Positions 21,749 to 33,289 of a DNA stretch of 64,000 nt are shown one piece after another. Every line of letters starts with the position of its first letter. The stretch's first letter is position 1. The notes below the pieces were generated by a model that searched no databases, was not told the DNA's origin, and saw nothing but the letters and a program-made list of their open reading frames with translations. Source of the stretch: Agrypnia vestita. Lineage: Eukaryota; Arthropoda; Insecta; Trichoptera; Phryganeidae. The stretch spans positions 53,087 to 117,086 of the forward strand of contig JADDOH010010865.1 in the NCBI GenBank assembly GCA_016648135.1, read 5' to 3'. Both the position numbers and the translations under genes were made by a program.

Positions 21749-21920
21749 GACCTCGTAGACCAGTGGGCATGGCTCTGGCTTCTCACACCGAGGGTTCCGG
21801 GTTGGATTCCCGGTGAGGTCACAATTAATCCATGTGATTTCCTCAAGCCTGAGTGTTTTGTGATGTGTTTCGCTTCTGTAATTGGGCCTCTTGGCCTGTT
21901 GAAACGAAAATTTAAAAAAT
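21749..21920 (+). mobile_element. tRNA-derived SINE, best-preserved copy
   Basis: The head is CCTCGTAGACCAGTGGGCAT (A box TAGACCAGTGGG). The B box GGTTGGATTCC is at 21800-21810. The body is CACAATTAATCCATGTGATT, then TTTTGTGATGTGTTTCGCTT and TTGGGCCTCTTGGCCTGTTG, with an A-rich end. Pol III would be expected to transcribe such an element; that is family knowledge, not shown here. Confidence 0.8.
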
Positions 21921-22110
21921 ATGTGGTTAGGTTGTGGTTAGGTTGGTTAGTTAGCTAGTTAGAAGACAGACACCGTACAGTACAAATATTAACATTTTAT
22001 AGATATAAACCAAATTATTTTATACTGTTGTATTTTGCTATTACTTTGTGGTTATTCATTATGAATATAATTAAACTAGTTAACTTAGTTTACACCACTA
22101 AAATTTATTT

Positions 22111-22154
22111 GGTAAAACCAACCGGTTTCGGAAACGACGTTCCTTCATCAGGGT
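22111..22154 (-). ncRNA. Hammerhead-like motif in left arm
   Basis: The reverse-complement twin of 22204-22247: TCATCAG at 22145-22151 is the CTGATGA box and TTTC at 22126-22129 is the GAAA box. Confidence 0.6.
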
Positions 22155-22203
22155 ATATTAATCATCAATTAGTATCAATCAAGTATCAATTAGTATTGGG
22201 TAT

Positions 22204-22247
22204 ACCCTGATGAAGGAACGTCGTTTCCGAAACCGGTTGGTTTTACC
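22204..22247 (+). ncRNA. Hammerhead-like motif in right arm
   Basis: CTGATGA at 22207-22213, extra A, stem II GGAA/TTCC around CGTCGT, GAAA at 22229-22232, loopless ACC/GGT stem III, T at the predicted cleavage position (22238). Stem I is ACC/GGT next to the core; beyond an internal loop GGG/ACC could extend it. U is an allowed residue at the hammerhead cleavage position. Confidence 0.6.
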
Positions 22248-22604
22248 AAATAAATTTTAGTGGTGTAAACTAAGTTAACTAGTTTAATTATATTCCAAAT
22301 TATTTTATTTTCTTACATATTCATTGACACCGAAAGTGTAGGTATACAGTTTGTACACTTAAGAAGAAGTAAAAAATACATACATATCATACAAAAATTA
22401 ATTTACATTTGTCTAATAAAAGTATACGGCGTAGTGGACAGTGTGGAATTGAATTTTAATGCGATGAAGGAATTTTGATGCGATGCTAGAAATGGAATGA
22501 ATTTTCTTATAACTTGTCGTTTGACTTATAAAAGAAAACAATATTTTTGTTGTACAACCCTTCAAAGATTTTTTTCATGTTCCTTATGCTATATCAAACA
22601 TAAT

Positions 22605-22790
22605 AATTTCGTTGTCTATCTATCTGTCCGTAATTTCTTGTAACGTTCGCAATTTCGTTCAAATTCACGTCTAAAAAAGCGAAATTATACGGCTGGAAGT
22701 AGGGCGCGAAACTCGGATGCACATATGCCACCGCGGCATCCTAGCGACATTGCTACCACCGCCTTTCCGTGTACCCTAAAAATATACTAT
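22605..22790 (-). repeat. RTE-like/SINE-like dispersed repeat, minus copy
   Basis: The plus strand shows the reversed tail (AATAATTTCGTTGTCTATCT), then GTCCGTAATTTCTTGTAACG and TTCGTTCAAATTCACG. Confidence 0.7.
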
Positions 22791-22796
22791 ATATAT

Positions 22797-22834
<38 letters not shown>
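22784..22834. repeat. (TA)n microsatellite
   Basis: About 50 bp of alternating TA with a GA interruption, flanked by ACCCTAAAAATATA and its near reverse complement TATACTTTTAGGGT. Confidence 0.9.
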
Positions 22835-22844
22835 TTTTAGGGTT

Positions 22845-24164
22845 TAGCAAAGAACCAATTTCATGTTTCGTAATTTTTCACAGGTGGGCTAGTTCTATTA
22901 ATAAATATGTTATGCAATGAATAAAAATACTAATACTTTGTGTCCAAAGTTTCCAAAGTCCACTACTGTTTGCGATGTTTCTTTGTATAAATTTAAAGGT
23001 TATACAAAAAAGATAAAAACAAATTGTAATTTTCCCTCGATTGAAATACACCTGTGTGGTAATACAATTTTGGATATATCTTTAAATGTGAAAGGGTGAT
23101 GAAATGTTTTATAGAATTAACGTGTGAAGTATAAGGTGACATATTATTTTAACTAACTGGGAGCCGCATTGTATAAAGTGATTCCACAAAATTGAGTATT
23201 TTCCGGATATCGATAAGTATATTGGATAAGTAGGGAAATTATATAACATCTTTCATTACAGCTCTAGGTCTCAATCAATGCTTGACCATTTCGTAGGTAT
23301 TTTGTTTTTGATAAAAACTGACGTGTATTTGATATATGTAGCGTTTTTAATTTAATTTAACATTTGTATGGTGCCCCTCTAAAGGCCGGGTCACTAGTGA
23401 TTGAGATTGATTCGCCAGTCCGCCACCAGCATATTGGATTCGACCCACACAGACGTTTCAATCAATACGTTTTTATTTTCTTCTCGCGAGGGTGTAGCCA
23501 AATTTCAAACGGGTCGTTCTTGTAGAGTGACGAACGTCAAACTCGAATCTAATGTCATTTGCATGGAAGACCCGTTCTTTTTTCTGGAATATTTAATTTA
23601 TTGAAGGGTTTTCCGAATCTCCACATCAATCACAACTGTTAGATTGCTGCCGTGTATTATGCTGACATCTTCGTCGTCGATGTTATTTTCACTTTCTTTC
23701 TATCTCGGGATTTTATTCAAGTTTTTATCGTTGTATTTATGATCTTAATTGAGCACAATGATTGTAAAACTCGTCTCTCACGGTTTTTAAGATATAATTA
23801 TCAAAGAAAGACAAGACAAGAGACGCCGAGAAAAATATTAATTGGATATCATATGATTCGGATGTGCACGCCTATATTGTAGTTTTGTTACATCTAATTT
23901 AAATAAATAAAATTAACGAGGTGCGTGTCGCATCAACTTCTTATTATTTTCAAATTAAGCTGAATGCCTTTGCTATGAAAATAGGACTTGCTGGTCTCCT
24001 CGAATGAGAGATCGAGACCACGACCACTGCAGATTAGAATATCTTGATATTTATTTGTTTTATTCAACATTAATGTAAACTTTTTTTAGTTTTGTTGATC
24101 GAAGAACCATTCCCCCAAGTCTCGAATACTCTAGCGCACTCCCTAAAACTCTGCCGCCAATCAT
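22845..24164. other. Mostly AT-rich, no recognised gene
   Basis: A GC-richer patch at 23390-23600 contains ACGGGTCGTTCTTGTAGAGT and, near 23555, an ATTTGCAT octamer. Nothing assigned. Confidence 0.4.
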
Positions 24165-24172
24165 ATCTCATC

Positions 24173-25107
24173 TAGGGATTATAATCTGGGAGCATTTTTC
24201 CAACCCCGGGATTGTGGGATTAGCGAAGAACAATCCCGGAACCAGTTCCGGGATTGCCTGAGCACTGTAATAGGTATCTAGGAAATAAGAATATAAATAA
24301 AATATGCAGTTCAAAGTATAATACAAGTTATTTATTAAAATTTTGGTACTTATTAAAATAGATATATTGTTGTAGTAGTATTATTATTCGTGCAGTACTT
24401 TTTATCAGTCAGATTTTTATGTTATATTATAATAAGGCACCTTGTGGTGCAAATATTAAAAAAAAGCAAATATAATGGAAAATTAAACTTTTTTAACTGT
24501 CAGAAAATATACAATAAATTGGACGGTTTATGGTAGTAAAACGAAAATAATTCTTTTGCAAATTCGACAGTTTACGTAGGACCCGTCGATACGCCACATT
24601 TAGCATTAAAAATAACCAACAGAAAATGAATAATATTGAATGTCTTATTTTTTTGAATTTCGGAAATATGTTCTCAGTCTGAGATGGTTGATACTCGAAT
24701 CACTGAGACGGTTTCTCAGTTTATGACCAATATGGTGCATCAGAAAATGCTCTTTTGGGTTAAAAGCTTGTGTAAGGATTGGTTATATGCGGGCATAACT
24801 AATGAATCGACAGACCAATGACGTCTCGACGTATACGAGTGAAACAGAGTGCGGCCAGACCGGCACACGTGACGGGGGAAGTTACTTATTTTACGGAACA
24901 TTGGTTCAAAGTCAATCAGTCCTTTCTGTCCGTCGGGAGCGCGCTGCCCTGTACCAAATTAGATTAGATAATTCTGGGACGCACAAACTGGCTATTCTCT
25001 TTTAAAATTATCTTTTGTATGGTTCCCGAAAATCCAGGATTAAGGTTTTTCAATCCCGGGATTGCGGGACTAGAAAAACGTTCGGGATCCCGGGATCATA
25101 ATCCCTA
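24173..25107. mobile_element. hAT-like non-autonomous element, 935 bp
   Basis: The ends are TAGGGATTATAATCTGGGAG and the reverse complement of TAGGGATTATGATCCCGGGA. Subterminal zones at both ends are rich in CCCGGGATTG words. Flanking 8-mers are ATCTCATC (24165-24172) and ATCCCATC (25108-25115), one mismatch. Length of duplication and terminal form suggest hAT. No transposase frame is visible inside. Confidence 0.7.
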
Positions 25108-25115
25108 ATCCCATC

Positions 25116-27019
25116 AAACTTGAGTCTTCCTATCCATCTAGTCTCACTATGACCGTGAACACACATATGTAGCTCGGTGAATTCGAGCAACACCATATGT
25201 ATTCTAATTTTTTTAATCCTTTTTCTTTTTTGTGTTTCTTTTATGACGATCGCTACATTAATTGAAGAGAAACATAATAAACTTACTTTAGCCATAATCG
25301 ACTATCATCCGATTATTCTGAGTACAACTCCCGTCAATGACAAAATGTTACCCTTCCCTTTATTAATGGCATGGAGCGACCTTCAGATTTGGGTGCACAC
25401 CTGGTCTGTAATAACTTGAGATGCGACTGACTTTTACTGTGCATTATAATGACATTCATTTTACGGATACTACGCAAAGCTTACTGTTTTTGTAATTGTT
25501 ATTTTTAATTTATGTTCACAAACATTTTTGCAGTTTACATCCTCTTTTACTTAACTATCGAAGGTAATAAATACCATTACAGTGATCTGTGATGGACCAG
25601 AGTGTGATGGTATACAGAATCCACTCGTTTCTTTCCTGGCTCTGTTTCAATGGGCCTTGTTTTTATTAAATTTTGTATCAATATTTAATTGTCTATGACT
25701 GTTAGTATTCTCATCATCATAGAATAAAATCATATAATCATCATCATAAAATTATATAGAAGTACATCTGTTTTTTCAAAACATGGTTATTATAAACGTA
25801 CAAACGAAGTACGAAGCGAACGATAAAAATATTCTAATAATTGACTGAATAGTAAGAATATCGGTGGTAGGTATGGCAATGGGACCCTTAGGAAAAAATC
25901 TTTTTTTTTTTTAAACAAAATGGCGAAATAGCGGACGTGTGTAGTCCAGTACAACTCATGCTTCAATATGAGTTATATTTTGGTAAAAAGCGAAAAATTT
26001 ATCCGACAGGATATTACTACGGTTTATATATTAATAATATGATAATGCATAATTGTGGAATAAGAATATTTATTTATTTATTTATATAACGAGATATTTA
26101 TTTCATAAAAATTCTAGTTAAGTAAAGCTTATTTTAAAGTACTGGTTGCACGCCGCTGCAAAATAATATTCTGCCGTAATGATAAAGCTGTTTCTTATGC
26201 ACCTCAAAAAGAGATATTAAAAAATATACGTATATTCTATGGCGCAATTGGATCAATAGAAAACATGTTCCATAGATTTTCTTTGCTTTTCTAGGCATAA
26301 CACCGATATAAATGTGACATTCTATATACTTGTATTTTTAGTGCATATACTTTTATGACCATTTCACTATTTTTCTCCTATACTTAACATGTGTCGTCTT
26401 TGAAACCGATCACTGATTATGATTTAAAGTTTTGTTTTATATTTAGGCCTCCATTTTACTCTTTAAGTATCAGTGTGATGGAAAAATGATTACACCTTGA
26501 TAACTTGGCGCGCATTATTGTTGACAGCGATACGTGAACTGCAGAAAATATCTGCCTACTTATCTGGCTCGAATGTCACATTTTCAAACTGAATATGCGC
26601 AGGTATTTCTCGCGTGTGCCAAGAAAACTTCAACTTGAAAATAGTTCAGCGGCCGTCACCGTCATATCAGCGGAACGTGACCGAGTACAAGTCACGAAAT
26701 TATAACACTCGAGTAAAGTGTGAAACTTTACATTACCGTATATTACTTTTGCCATTTTAAAAATAATCGTCTTGTGAAAGTTATCACCTCGTGGACACGA
26801 TTTAAATAATAACTCTTTAAATTTCCAACATTTCGCGCTCGTACGTCTAATGGGAGCTTGGTCCGTCCTAACGAGCCTTCACCACCGATCTCATCAACAT
26901 CCATTGTCAGCCCATTGCTGGACAGGCGTTCCACTGCCGCTCTTCGCCGTATCACTCTAGCTGCCCCGATAATTTCCTCTTTCGAATCGTTGGTCTGGAA
27001 ATTTCACTATTTAGTAAAC
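25116..27019. other. No recognised gene
   Basis: AT-rich up to about 26620. A GC-richer stretch at 26830-27000 contains CAGCCCATTGCTGGACAGGC, reminiscent of a word common in insect LINE 3' regions, but too little else supports it. Confidence 0.35.
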
Positions 27020-27212
27020 GCACTAGCCGTACACCCATCAAAAATCACGGGGAAATAATATAATAATTAATAACTCTTTGCACGACCGCACCTGATTGGC
27101 TGTCACACACTTATTAATTATTTAAAGTTTTAATTCCAGCAAGTTTTACGAATATTTTACAAATTAACGGGCCGACAGACAGACATATAACGAAATTATT
27201 ATATTTAGATAC
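27020..27212 (+). repeat. RTE-like/SINE-like dispersed repeat
   Basis: The head ACTAGCCGTACACCCATCAA, the body TAATTAATAACTCTTTGCAC, and the tail CCGACAGACAGACA then AACGAAATTATTATATTTAG. Confidence 0.7.
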
Positions 27213-29095
27213 ATAACAAATTCAAAATTTAGAATTTATGTATTTAAAAAATATTTTTTATCAGAAAGCATTTTCTTTTTCTTGACTTGTGTACATACAC
27301 CTACATCGTGATATTTCATAGACTTTGTGGAAAATTTTAACTAACATACCATCACGTAGAGCGACACTGTTCTGAAACACAACTCTCGACCCATTCACAC
27401 TCTTATATCTCCTCGAGTCATATCGTCGATTATTTCTAAGCTTCCAAGAGGATCATCTTCCAGTAGCCAGGCCAATTCTTGTAACTGATTTAATTGTATT
27501 CCTACAAAATGAAATATTTTTTTATATATTTATGTTTTGTACAATTTTTCACATCTGTAAATATTTTCGTGCGTTTTTTCATGATACAATGGTTTTACTA
27601 AGTCATTAAAAAAATTGCATCAACCTAAGATAAAAATGACTGAATAACTCAACGTATGTGTATTACAAAGTTTAATTTTGTGTATATGAAAGAAATCGCC
27701 ATATCAATCAATAATTTCGTTTTTTTTTGCATTCACTCAAATGCCAATTATCCCAGTCTATAGTAAATATTTTTTTGGCCACGTATTTTTTGAACCCATC
27801 GATCTTTCCAAATAAGCTGTAGCATTTTACAGTTCACCCTACAGATTTCCCTGCCAAGGGGAAGCAAATGTACCTACAAATAATAATAATCGTATGATAA
27901 TTACGTGGAACGCGCACGGCGTGTGCCGCATTTCTAATCAGGGGTTCTCGTGGGGCCTGTACTGGAAAGGTATTTTAAATGCGGAACTCGCACACACGGT
28001 AGTCTGTATAAAGCACTCATTTAATTACTGGGTTTTGTACCTCCGAGGGCCCTTTCAAACAGAAGCCAAGATGGTATTAGAAATTATATTCAAAATTATG
28101 CAATATGAGAGTCAGGTAATACAGTGGTGGCCCAAAAACGTATACACAATTTAACAAAATAAAAACTTGTAGTAAAGTCGTGATATTAAATTTACAGATA
28201 CCAAAGGAGAATTTACGTCATTTTTTTACTTCTAAGCGTCCAGACGGTTTTGATTACGACGATCAACTACTTGAACAACGTTGTCCAATGAGATTGATGA
28301 GTATACCATTTTAATTTGTAATTTGTTCGCTGCCAGGAAATTTCATACATTAAATTTGTGTATATTATACATACAGTAAGTAATTTTGATTACTATGTTT
28401 TATTTAGTACTCGTACTTTCTTTATTTGGTTCATGTTGTCTTTTCTGTTTTATTTTAAATTAACTATTTCATTTTCTATGTCGTGGATCTCTATTATCAA
28501 TCTACCACTGTTCATTACATTGTGTAATTTTAAGTAATTATACTGTTGAAATTCCTTAAATAAATAAATAAAATAACGGTAAATTGATACGACACAAAAA
28601 CATAATTTAGGTTACTTAATAAATGAAAATTTCTCGGCATTAAAGTGTGGAGCAAATTTAAGGTATGGCGTGGAGGTCGTCCACGTCTACCCTTGAGGTA
28701 AAAGTTAGAGTTTAATATAACTCTGTGCAAACATTTTATTAACGTATTAAATATTTTTGTATTAAACACCCTGCTTTGGAATAGTAGTATTATAGCTATC
28801 TCCACACGACGTGCACAGCACGCGCCGCTTGCACTTGTCGCCGTTTTATTATCAAGTCGTGGGCGAGGGAGGAATAAGACACCGCCACCGGTGTAAAGGG
28901 GCCCCGCTGCCGAGCGAGGGGTGGAACGTATTTATGTGCGGGCCAGAGATAATACTAATTCTGTATACTAATCAAAATTATTTGATTAAAAATTATGAAA
29001 TAAAACACTGAACTTTGTTTTTTTACCACTATTTTATATATGAGAATTGTTACACTACATGTTTGTTACACTACATTATTTGATTTACCGTAAAT
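27213..29095. other. No recognised gene
   Basis: Includes an 86-codon plus frame (27894-28154) and a 91-codon minus frame (28530-28805, with a short GRRGRPPRH basic patch). Neither is recognisable. A small GC-rich patch lies at 28800-28940. Confidence 0.35.
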
Positions 29096-29101
29096 TATTA
29101 A

Positions 29102-30370
29102 CCCTTAACTACCTACCACATATTGTTGTTACACAACCACCTTTCACACGTCTGTGGGACTCCCGAAAAAAGTAATTCACGATGGTAAAATTGAGTAAAG
29201 AAAGGTTTTGTTTTTAATTAAAATTAAACGTATTAAACTCTTTATTAGAAAAAAAGGGACATGAAAATCATCATTTTTTTCTTTTAATCTTGTAATTAAT
29301 TGTCAATATCTCTTATTTCAGGCTTACAAACTAATGTATGTATTTGGAAAGTGAGATCCACAAAAATTATCATATGGAATAGGAACTTCTTACTAGGTAC
29401 TTTTTGAAATGTTGAATAATTAATAAACGTACAAAAAAATAAAAATTCTCCATAAAATCACAAACTCAATAAAAATGTAAGCTCTAAATTCATAGTTTTT
29501 CACGTCATTGAAAACACAGCTTGTTTGAGCATTCAAAGCAAATTGGTGCTTTACATTCGAAACACATTGAGTTTCTTTGTATATTTGCAAGTTGAACAGT
29601 TTTTGCGAACCGGCACCCTTTCTTCAGCACTGCTTCTACATGGAACTGCTGATGGAGTGGTCACGTTTCTGCGGAGGATACGTTGAATTTCACATTGCAT
29701 TCGTCATTAAATAAATGCTACCAAATATCCAGTGGACGAAGAATTTAGCTCACTCCGATATGTTGGTTTTGTTTCTTCTCTTTCCTGCACTATATTATGC
29801 TGCAAAGTCCTCGATCGTAAAAACTGTGGGGCAAATGACCAACGAAAATGATTCTTTCCAAAATAATTCTTTTTCCACGGGCTCGATGAAATTTTAGATA
29901 AAGGCTCATCGTCTTCAGAGGAAAACTTCGTTTCCACGTAAAATTGAAGACAAATGATGTTGGAATGGAGAATTTTCTTTATTGCTCAGTACGGTTGGCT
30001 CTTCGTATTCGGAATTAGACACACAACTTTCTTCCAATACATGATCAGCCCGACATGATCTTGACAGATCTTGTTCCAACCACCGCTCGATATTAGTGTC
30101 TTTAAGAGCCATTTTAAACTAACGCCATAAAAAAACAATTAAAACAAAATTACGTAACCACCTACCATAGGTCTCTCGGACTCGCTGCGATAGTTTTTTT
30201 ACTCATCTGAGACAAACGCACGCACGTACAACCTCGACGAGAGCTTGCGTGACACTTAGGGGCGCGGGGAAAAGGTACAGGAACAAACAAATTAATACGA
30301 ACCTTGGGCGCAAAAATATTCACGATTAAATTCGACGGGATATGTTTGACGTATGGTAGGTGGTTAAGGG
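29102..30370 (-). mobile_element. piggyBac-type element, internally deleted, 1269 bp
   Basis: It is flanked by TTAA on both sides (29098-29101 and 30371-30374), the piggyBac target. The ends are CCCTTAACTACCTACCA on the left and the reverse complement of CCCTTAACCACCTACCA on the right, 16/17 matching. A subterminal block (ACCACCT, a short spacer, then GTCT..GGGACTC-like) recurs near 29136 and 30160. Transposase remnants lie inside on the minus strand. With its catalytic core absent it could move only with a transposase supplied elsewhere. Confidence 0.9.
29530..30112 (-). pseudogene. piggyBac transposase, N-terminal and C-terminal pieces only
   Basis: The start ATG is at 30112, about 258 bp inside the right terminus. 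The first piece (30112-29915, 65 codons) is acidic and Ser-rich with DIERWL-like spacing. After a frameshift the second piece (29937-29707) has WKKNYFGKNHFRW and RTLQHNIVQ, the conserved segment just before the DDE core of piggyBac transposases. The minus strand then jumps almost at once (29640-29530) to the C-terminal Cys-rich domain: NCSTC in one frame, then CFECKAPICFEC in another. All of the catalytic DDD region is missing, and at least two frameshifts exist. Confidence 0.85.
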
Positions 30371-30559
30371 TTAATTAGTTCTTTATTTGTGTATTGGTCT
30401 CACCCGGCGTCCATTTTTTTTAAATGCGGATTACTGTTGAATTGTTGAAAACATTAATATAATGCACGTGTCGTAGTACTTTTTTTAAAGGCGTGTCTTT
30501 AGTCATTACTCTTTCTTTCTACAAACTCAGCTGTACGCTTATACAATGAAAATATAACT

Positions 30560-30645
30560 AATTTCGTGGTCTCCTGGACCGAGGGAAAAACCACACTGGG
30601 ATCACTAGGTGAGTGTCGTAACCACTAAACCAACAAGCTACTCAT
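30560..30645 (-). mobile_element. tRNA-like SINE head fragment
   Basis: The minus strand reads TTGGTTTAGTGGTTACGACA, a good A box. A weak B-box equivalent (TGGTTTTTCCC) follows. No body is recognisable. Confidence 0.45.
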
Positions 30646-31856
30646 TTGTTTGTTTCCGATATGTATATATAAATATGTATTATATTATTTTATGATTATA
30701 TATGTAATTATATATGTAATTATATATGTATAAATAAAAGTAGAGGACATCCGCGATGGACCTTGCCTATTTATAAATTGGATTCAAAATATGGGAAGAC
30801 ACAAAATTGATGCTCTCACTTAAACAAATTAATAACATTACTGATTTGTGTACCTCTTCTTTTCTATCCTTTTTTCTTTTTTCTCTTTTTTGTCAAAACA
30901 TATAAATGCTTTTAATTTACTAATTTAAATACTGTATTTAATTATTATATTTTTATTTTGTATGTAGAACCAACAACACTAAAAAGAAATAACTTGTAAC
31001 CAGACACATATGAATTAATATCTAATTGTACAACTATTTTGTGAACTATGCCTGTCTCAACACAGATTCTTCTAGTGAAACAACCTAAATTGTATACCAT
31101 ATGTGATTAAGAAATAAATAAATATTAAAAATGAAAAAGAAATGTTTCGTGCAATTAATGTTACAGGATAAATCCATCTCCCAGCATCTCTGTCACATTG
31201 ATGTTAGTGGTGTATCGAATGATTTTTAACACCACATATTTGTTGAATTTAAAAAAATATATTAACCAATGTATGCCGTAAAAAATGATAATAAAATGAA
31301 TTTAATATGTGCAATAGTTACGTCTGAAAAAAAAATTAATTTTAATGTATTTCTCGATGCCTCAAGGTGGTGTAAACCTTTAAAGTATTTAAAAGTTAAG
31401 GAATGATCATAGAATTAAGAAAAACATTAAACTTGTGAGTTTGATAATATTTTTATATTTTTCACCACTTAAATTTTAGAGAATCTCTCATCCACGCGAC
31501 GGGTGAAGTGTCAAACTGACTTCTTTTAAATATACAATTTTTACATTAATTCCGTTCAAATATAATTAATTAATTAATTAATTGGTTAGGTACTGACAAT
31601 ATGAGCCAAAGTTACTGGTGTAAGGGTGGTTGTAACGGGAATTTTGAGAGGAGAGGAGAAGAGTTGATCAAAGTAATATAATCTAAAAGGTAAAGCCAAA
31701 TCCATTGATACTATAAGGTAAGAAATGCTGTTTCTCTAGTGTCGCCGAGCTTATGGGCACATATTTTATTTTTTGTATGCATTTGATAAAGTAAGAAGTT
31801 TTTTTTTCAATTGATTCAGCAACATTGTAGATTGACATTAAAAAAAATATTTATAG
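30646..31856. other. AT-rich stretch with a small satellite patch
   Basis: 30690-30735 is a tandem of ATTATATATGTA-type units. Otherwise nothing is seen. Confidence 0.45.
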
Positions 31857-31983
31857 TATTATTTGTATGTATCTACTTATATTATTTGATTAATTACACC
31901 TACATGTTTCGGAAAAACCTTTCTGTAAAACTGTGTGTAAAATAGAATGTCCTAATTTTTTTTTGTGTAAAATAGAAAGTTCG

Positions 31984-32058
31984 AAATTTTTGTCAAAATC
32001 GTGATCATTTTCTAATAAATCATTTATTAGAAAATGATCACGATTTTGACAAAAATTT
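31984..32058. repeat. Perfect 75-bp palindrome
   Basis: Arms of 37 bp (31984-32020 and 32022-32058) are exact reverse complements around a single C at 32021. They start AAATTTTTGTCAAAATCGTG. Confidence 0.95.
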
Positions 32059-32183
32059 AGGATTAGGATAGGATTTAGGATAATTGCGAGTAGGTAATCA
32101 AGATCTTCAGCAATAATAGGTATTTAAAAATAATTTAGAAAAACAAAATACATTATTCATTTTGATATTTTGACATATATTTA

Positions 32184-32231
32184 ACACCCTGACCCTGACG
32201 ATGGAAAGATTTTTCCGAAACATATAGGTGT
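32184..32231 (+). ncRNA. Hammerhead-like motif with a 6-bp duplication
   Basis: CTGACGA at 32195-32201, extra T, stem II GGAAA/TTTCC (32203-32216), GAAA at 32217-32220, ACATAT stem III region, A at the predicted cleavage position (32226). Stem I ACACC (32184-32188) with GGTGT (32227-32231) is perfect if the duplicated CTGACC (32189-32194) is discounted. The duplication probably disables it. Confidence 0.55.
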
Positions 32232-32280
32232 AATTAATCAAATAATATAAGTAGATACTAGATACATACAAATAATACAA

Positions 32281-33285
32281 TCAATATTTTTAAAGTAAGA
32301 ATTAAACTTTCTCACCGTATTATCAAAGCTTCATACTACTGACATCTATAAAAGTGACGCCGTACTTCGAAGAGCAAGTGGTTTTCCACAGTACGATTCT
32401 CTTAAAACATTTGCTTGCTTTGTTCCCTTTTTTTGCCTTGTTCCCTCTTTTTGCCTTGATCCCTTTTTTGTTTAATTTTTTTATTATTTATAATTTTCTC
32501 TATCTATTATTCATATATATTCATGATAACGGCGCATAAAAAATAATCAAATAAAATAATTAAACCCATGGCATAAAACAATGCAAGTATTCAAATTACA
32601 AAAATGAGAGAGAAACGACAAATGGATATGTGTTTAAGGCGCCATAGTACATGATTCACGTTTTTGCAGTGTAAAAACTCAAATTAGTGTAAAGTTTTCG
32701 AATCTTGTTGCCAAAATTACAGCTAAACGTGCATTAAATTAATTTGATAATGAAAGATCCATTCATTCTTAAAGCATTTATTTAAGAAAATTCAACAAAA
32801 TACTTTGTTATTATCATAAATACTATATTATCCCGAAGCCCTATTTAATCTTTCTAGCAATAGAGTTATCTTTGGTACACTTTTTCTCGAAATATTTCCA
32901 CATAAAGATCATATATTTTTTTTATAAATTGAATAAAAATAGTTTCATCAGAAAGTTTGGGGGGAACATATTATTATTTTTGGGTAGGTTGTTAAATACA
33001 ACGTTTTCAAAAAGATAAAAATTCACGTTCCATCTCCTATTTTGCAACATCCAAAAAACCATAAAATGATTAAATTTTTTGATTAAATTTTATATGGGTA
33101 TTAAGATAATTCTATTGTCATTAATGAAAAAATATTCAAAAAAATATGCCTCATGCTCTAAAAATTGAAATAATTCAGTAACAGATCCCGTTAAAAGTGA
33201 ACAAATCATCTCTTTAGACGTCCACCGGACACCGGTGCTTGTGCGTGAAAAGTGTTGACTCCCGAGGTTTTATCAAAATTATTTA
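32281..33285. other. AT-rich stretch, short pyrimidine tandem
   Basis: 32412-32468 is about three units of TTGCCTTGTTCCCTTTT. The 100 bp before 33290 may hold the 5' UTR of the gene remnant that follows. Confidence 0.4.
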
Positions 33286-33289
33286 TAAA

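Larger units (their letters stand above)
22063..22295. mobile_element. Perfect 95-bp inverted repeat with ribozyme-like motifs in both arms
   Basis: Arms 22063-22157 and 22201-22295 are identical by eye over all 95 bp, around a 43-bp spacer that itself holds a direct repeat of ATCAATTAGTAT. Each arm holds one complete hammerhead-like motif, arranged head-to-head. By analogy with 12191-12485 this is an extremely 5'-truncated Penelope-like insertion. Perfect identity suggests a very young event, gene conversion, or an assembly fold-back artefact. Confidence 0.75.
31857..32280. mobile_element. Inverted pair of ribozyme-containing arms (Penelope-like, truncated)
   Basis: Left arm 31857-31923 and right arm 32203-32280 are inverted copies (TTATTTGATTAATTACACCT against AGGTGTAATTAATCAAATAA). 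The left copy has lost its CTGANGA box; the right has it. A perfect palindrome lies between the arms. No PLE coding sequence remains. Confidence 0.6.

Noticed and set aside
22784..22834. (TA)n tract as an origin or promoter
   Set aside because: A simple microsatellite at the edge of a dispersed repeat, with no supporting signals.
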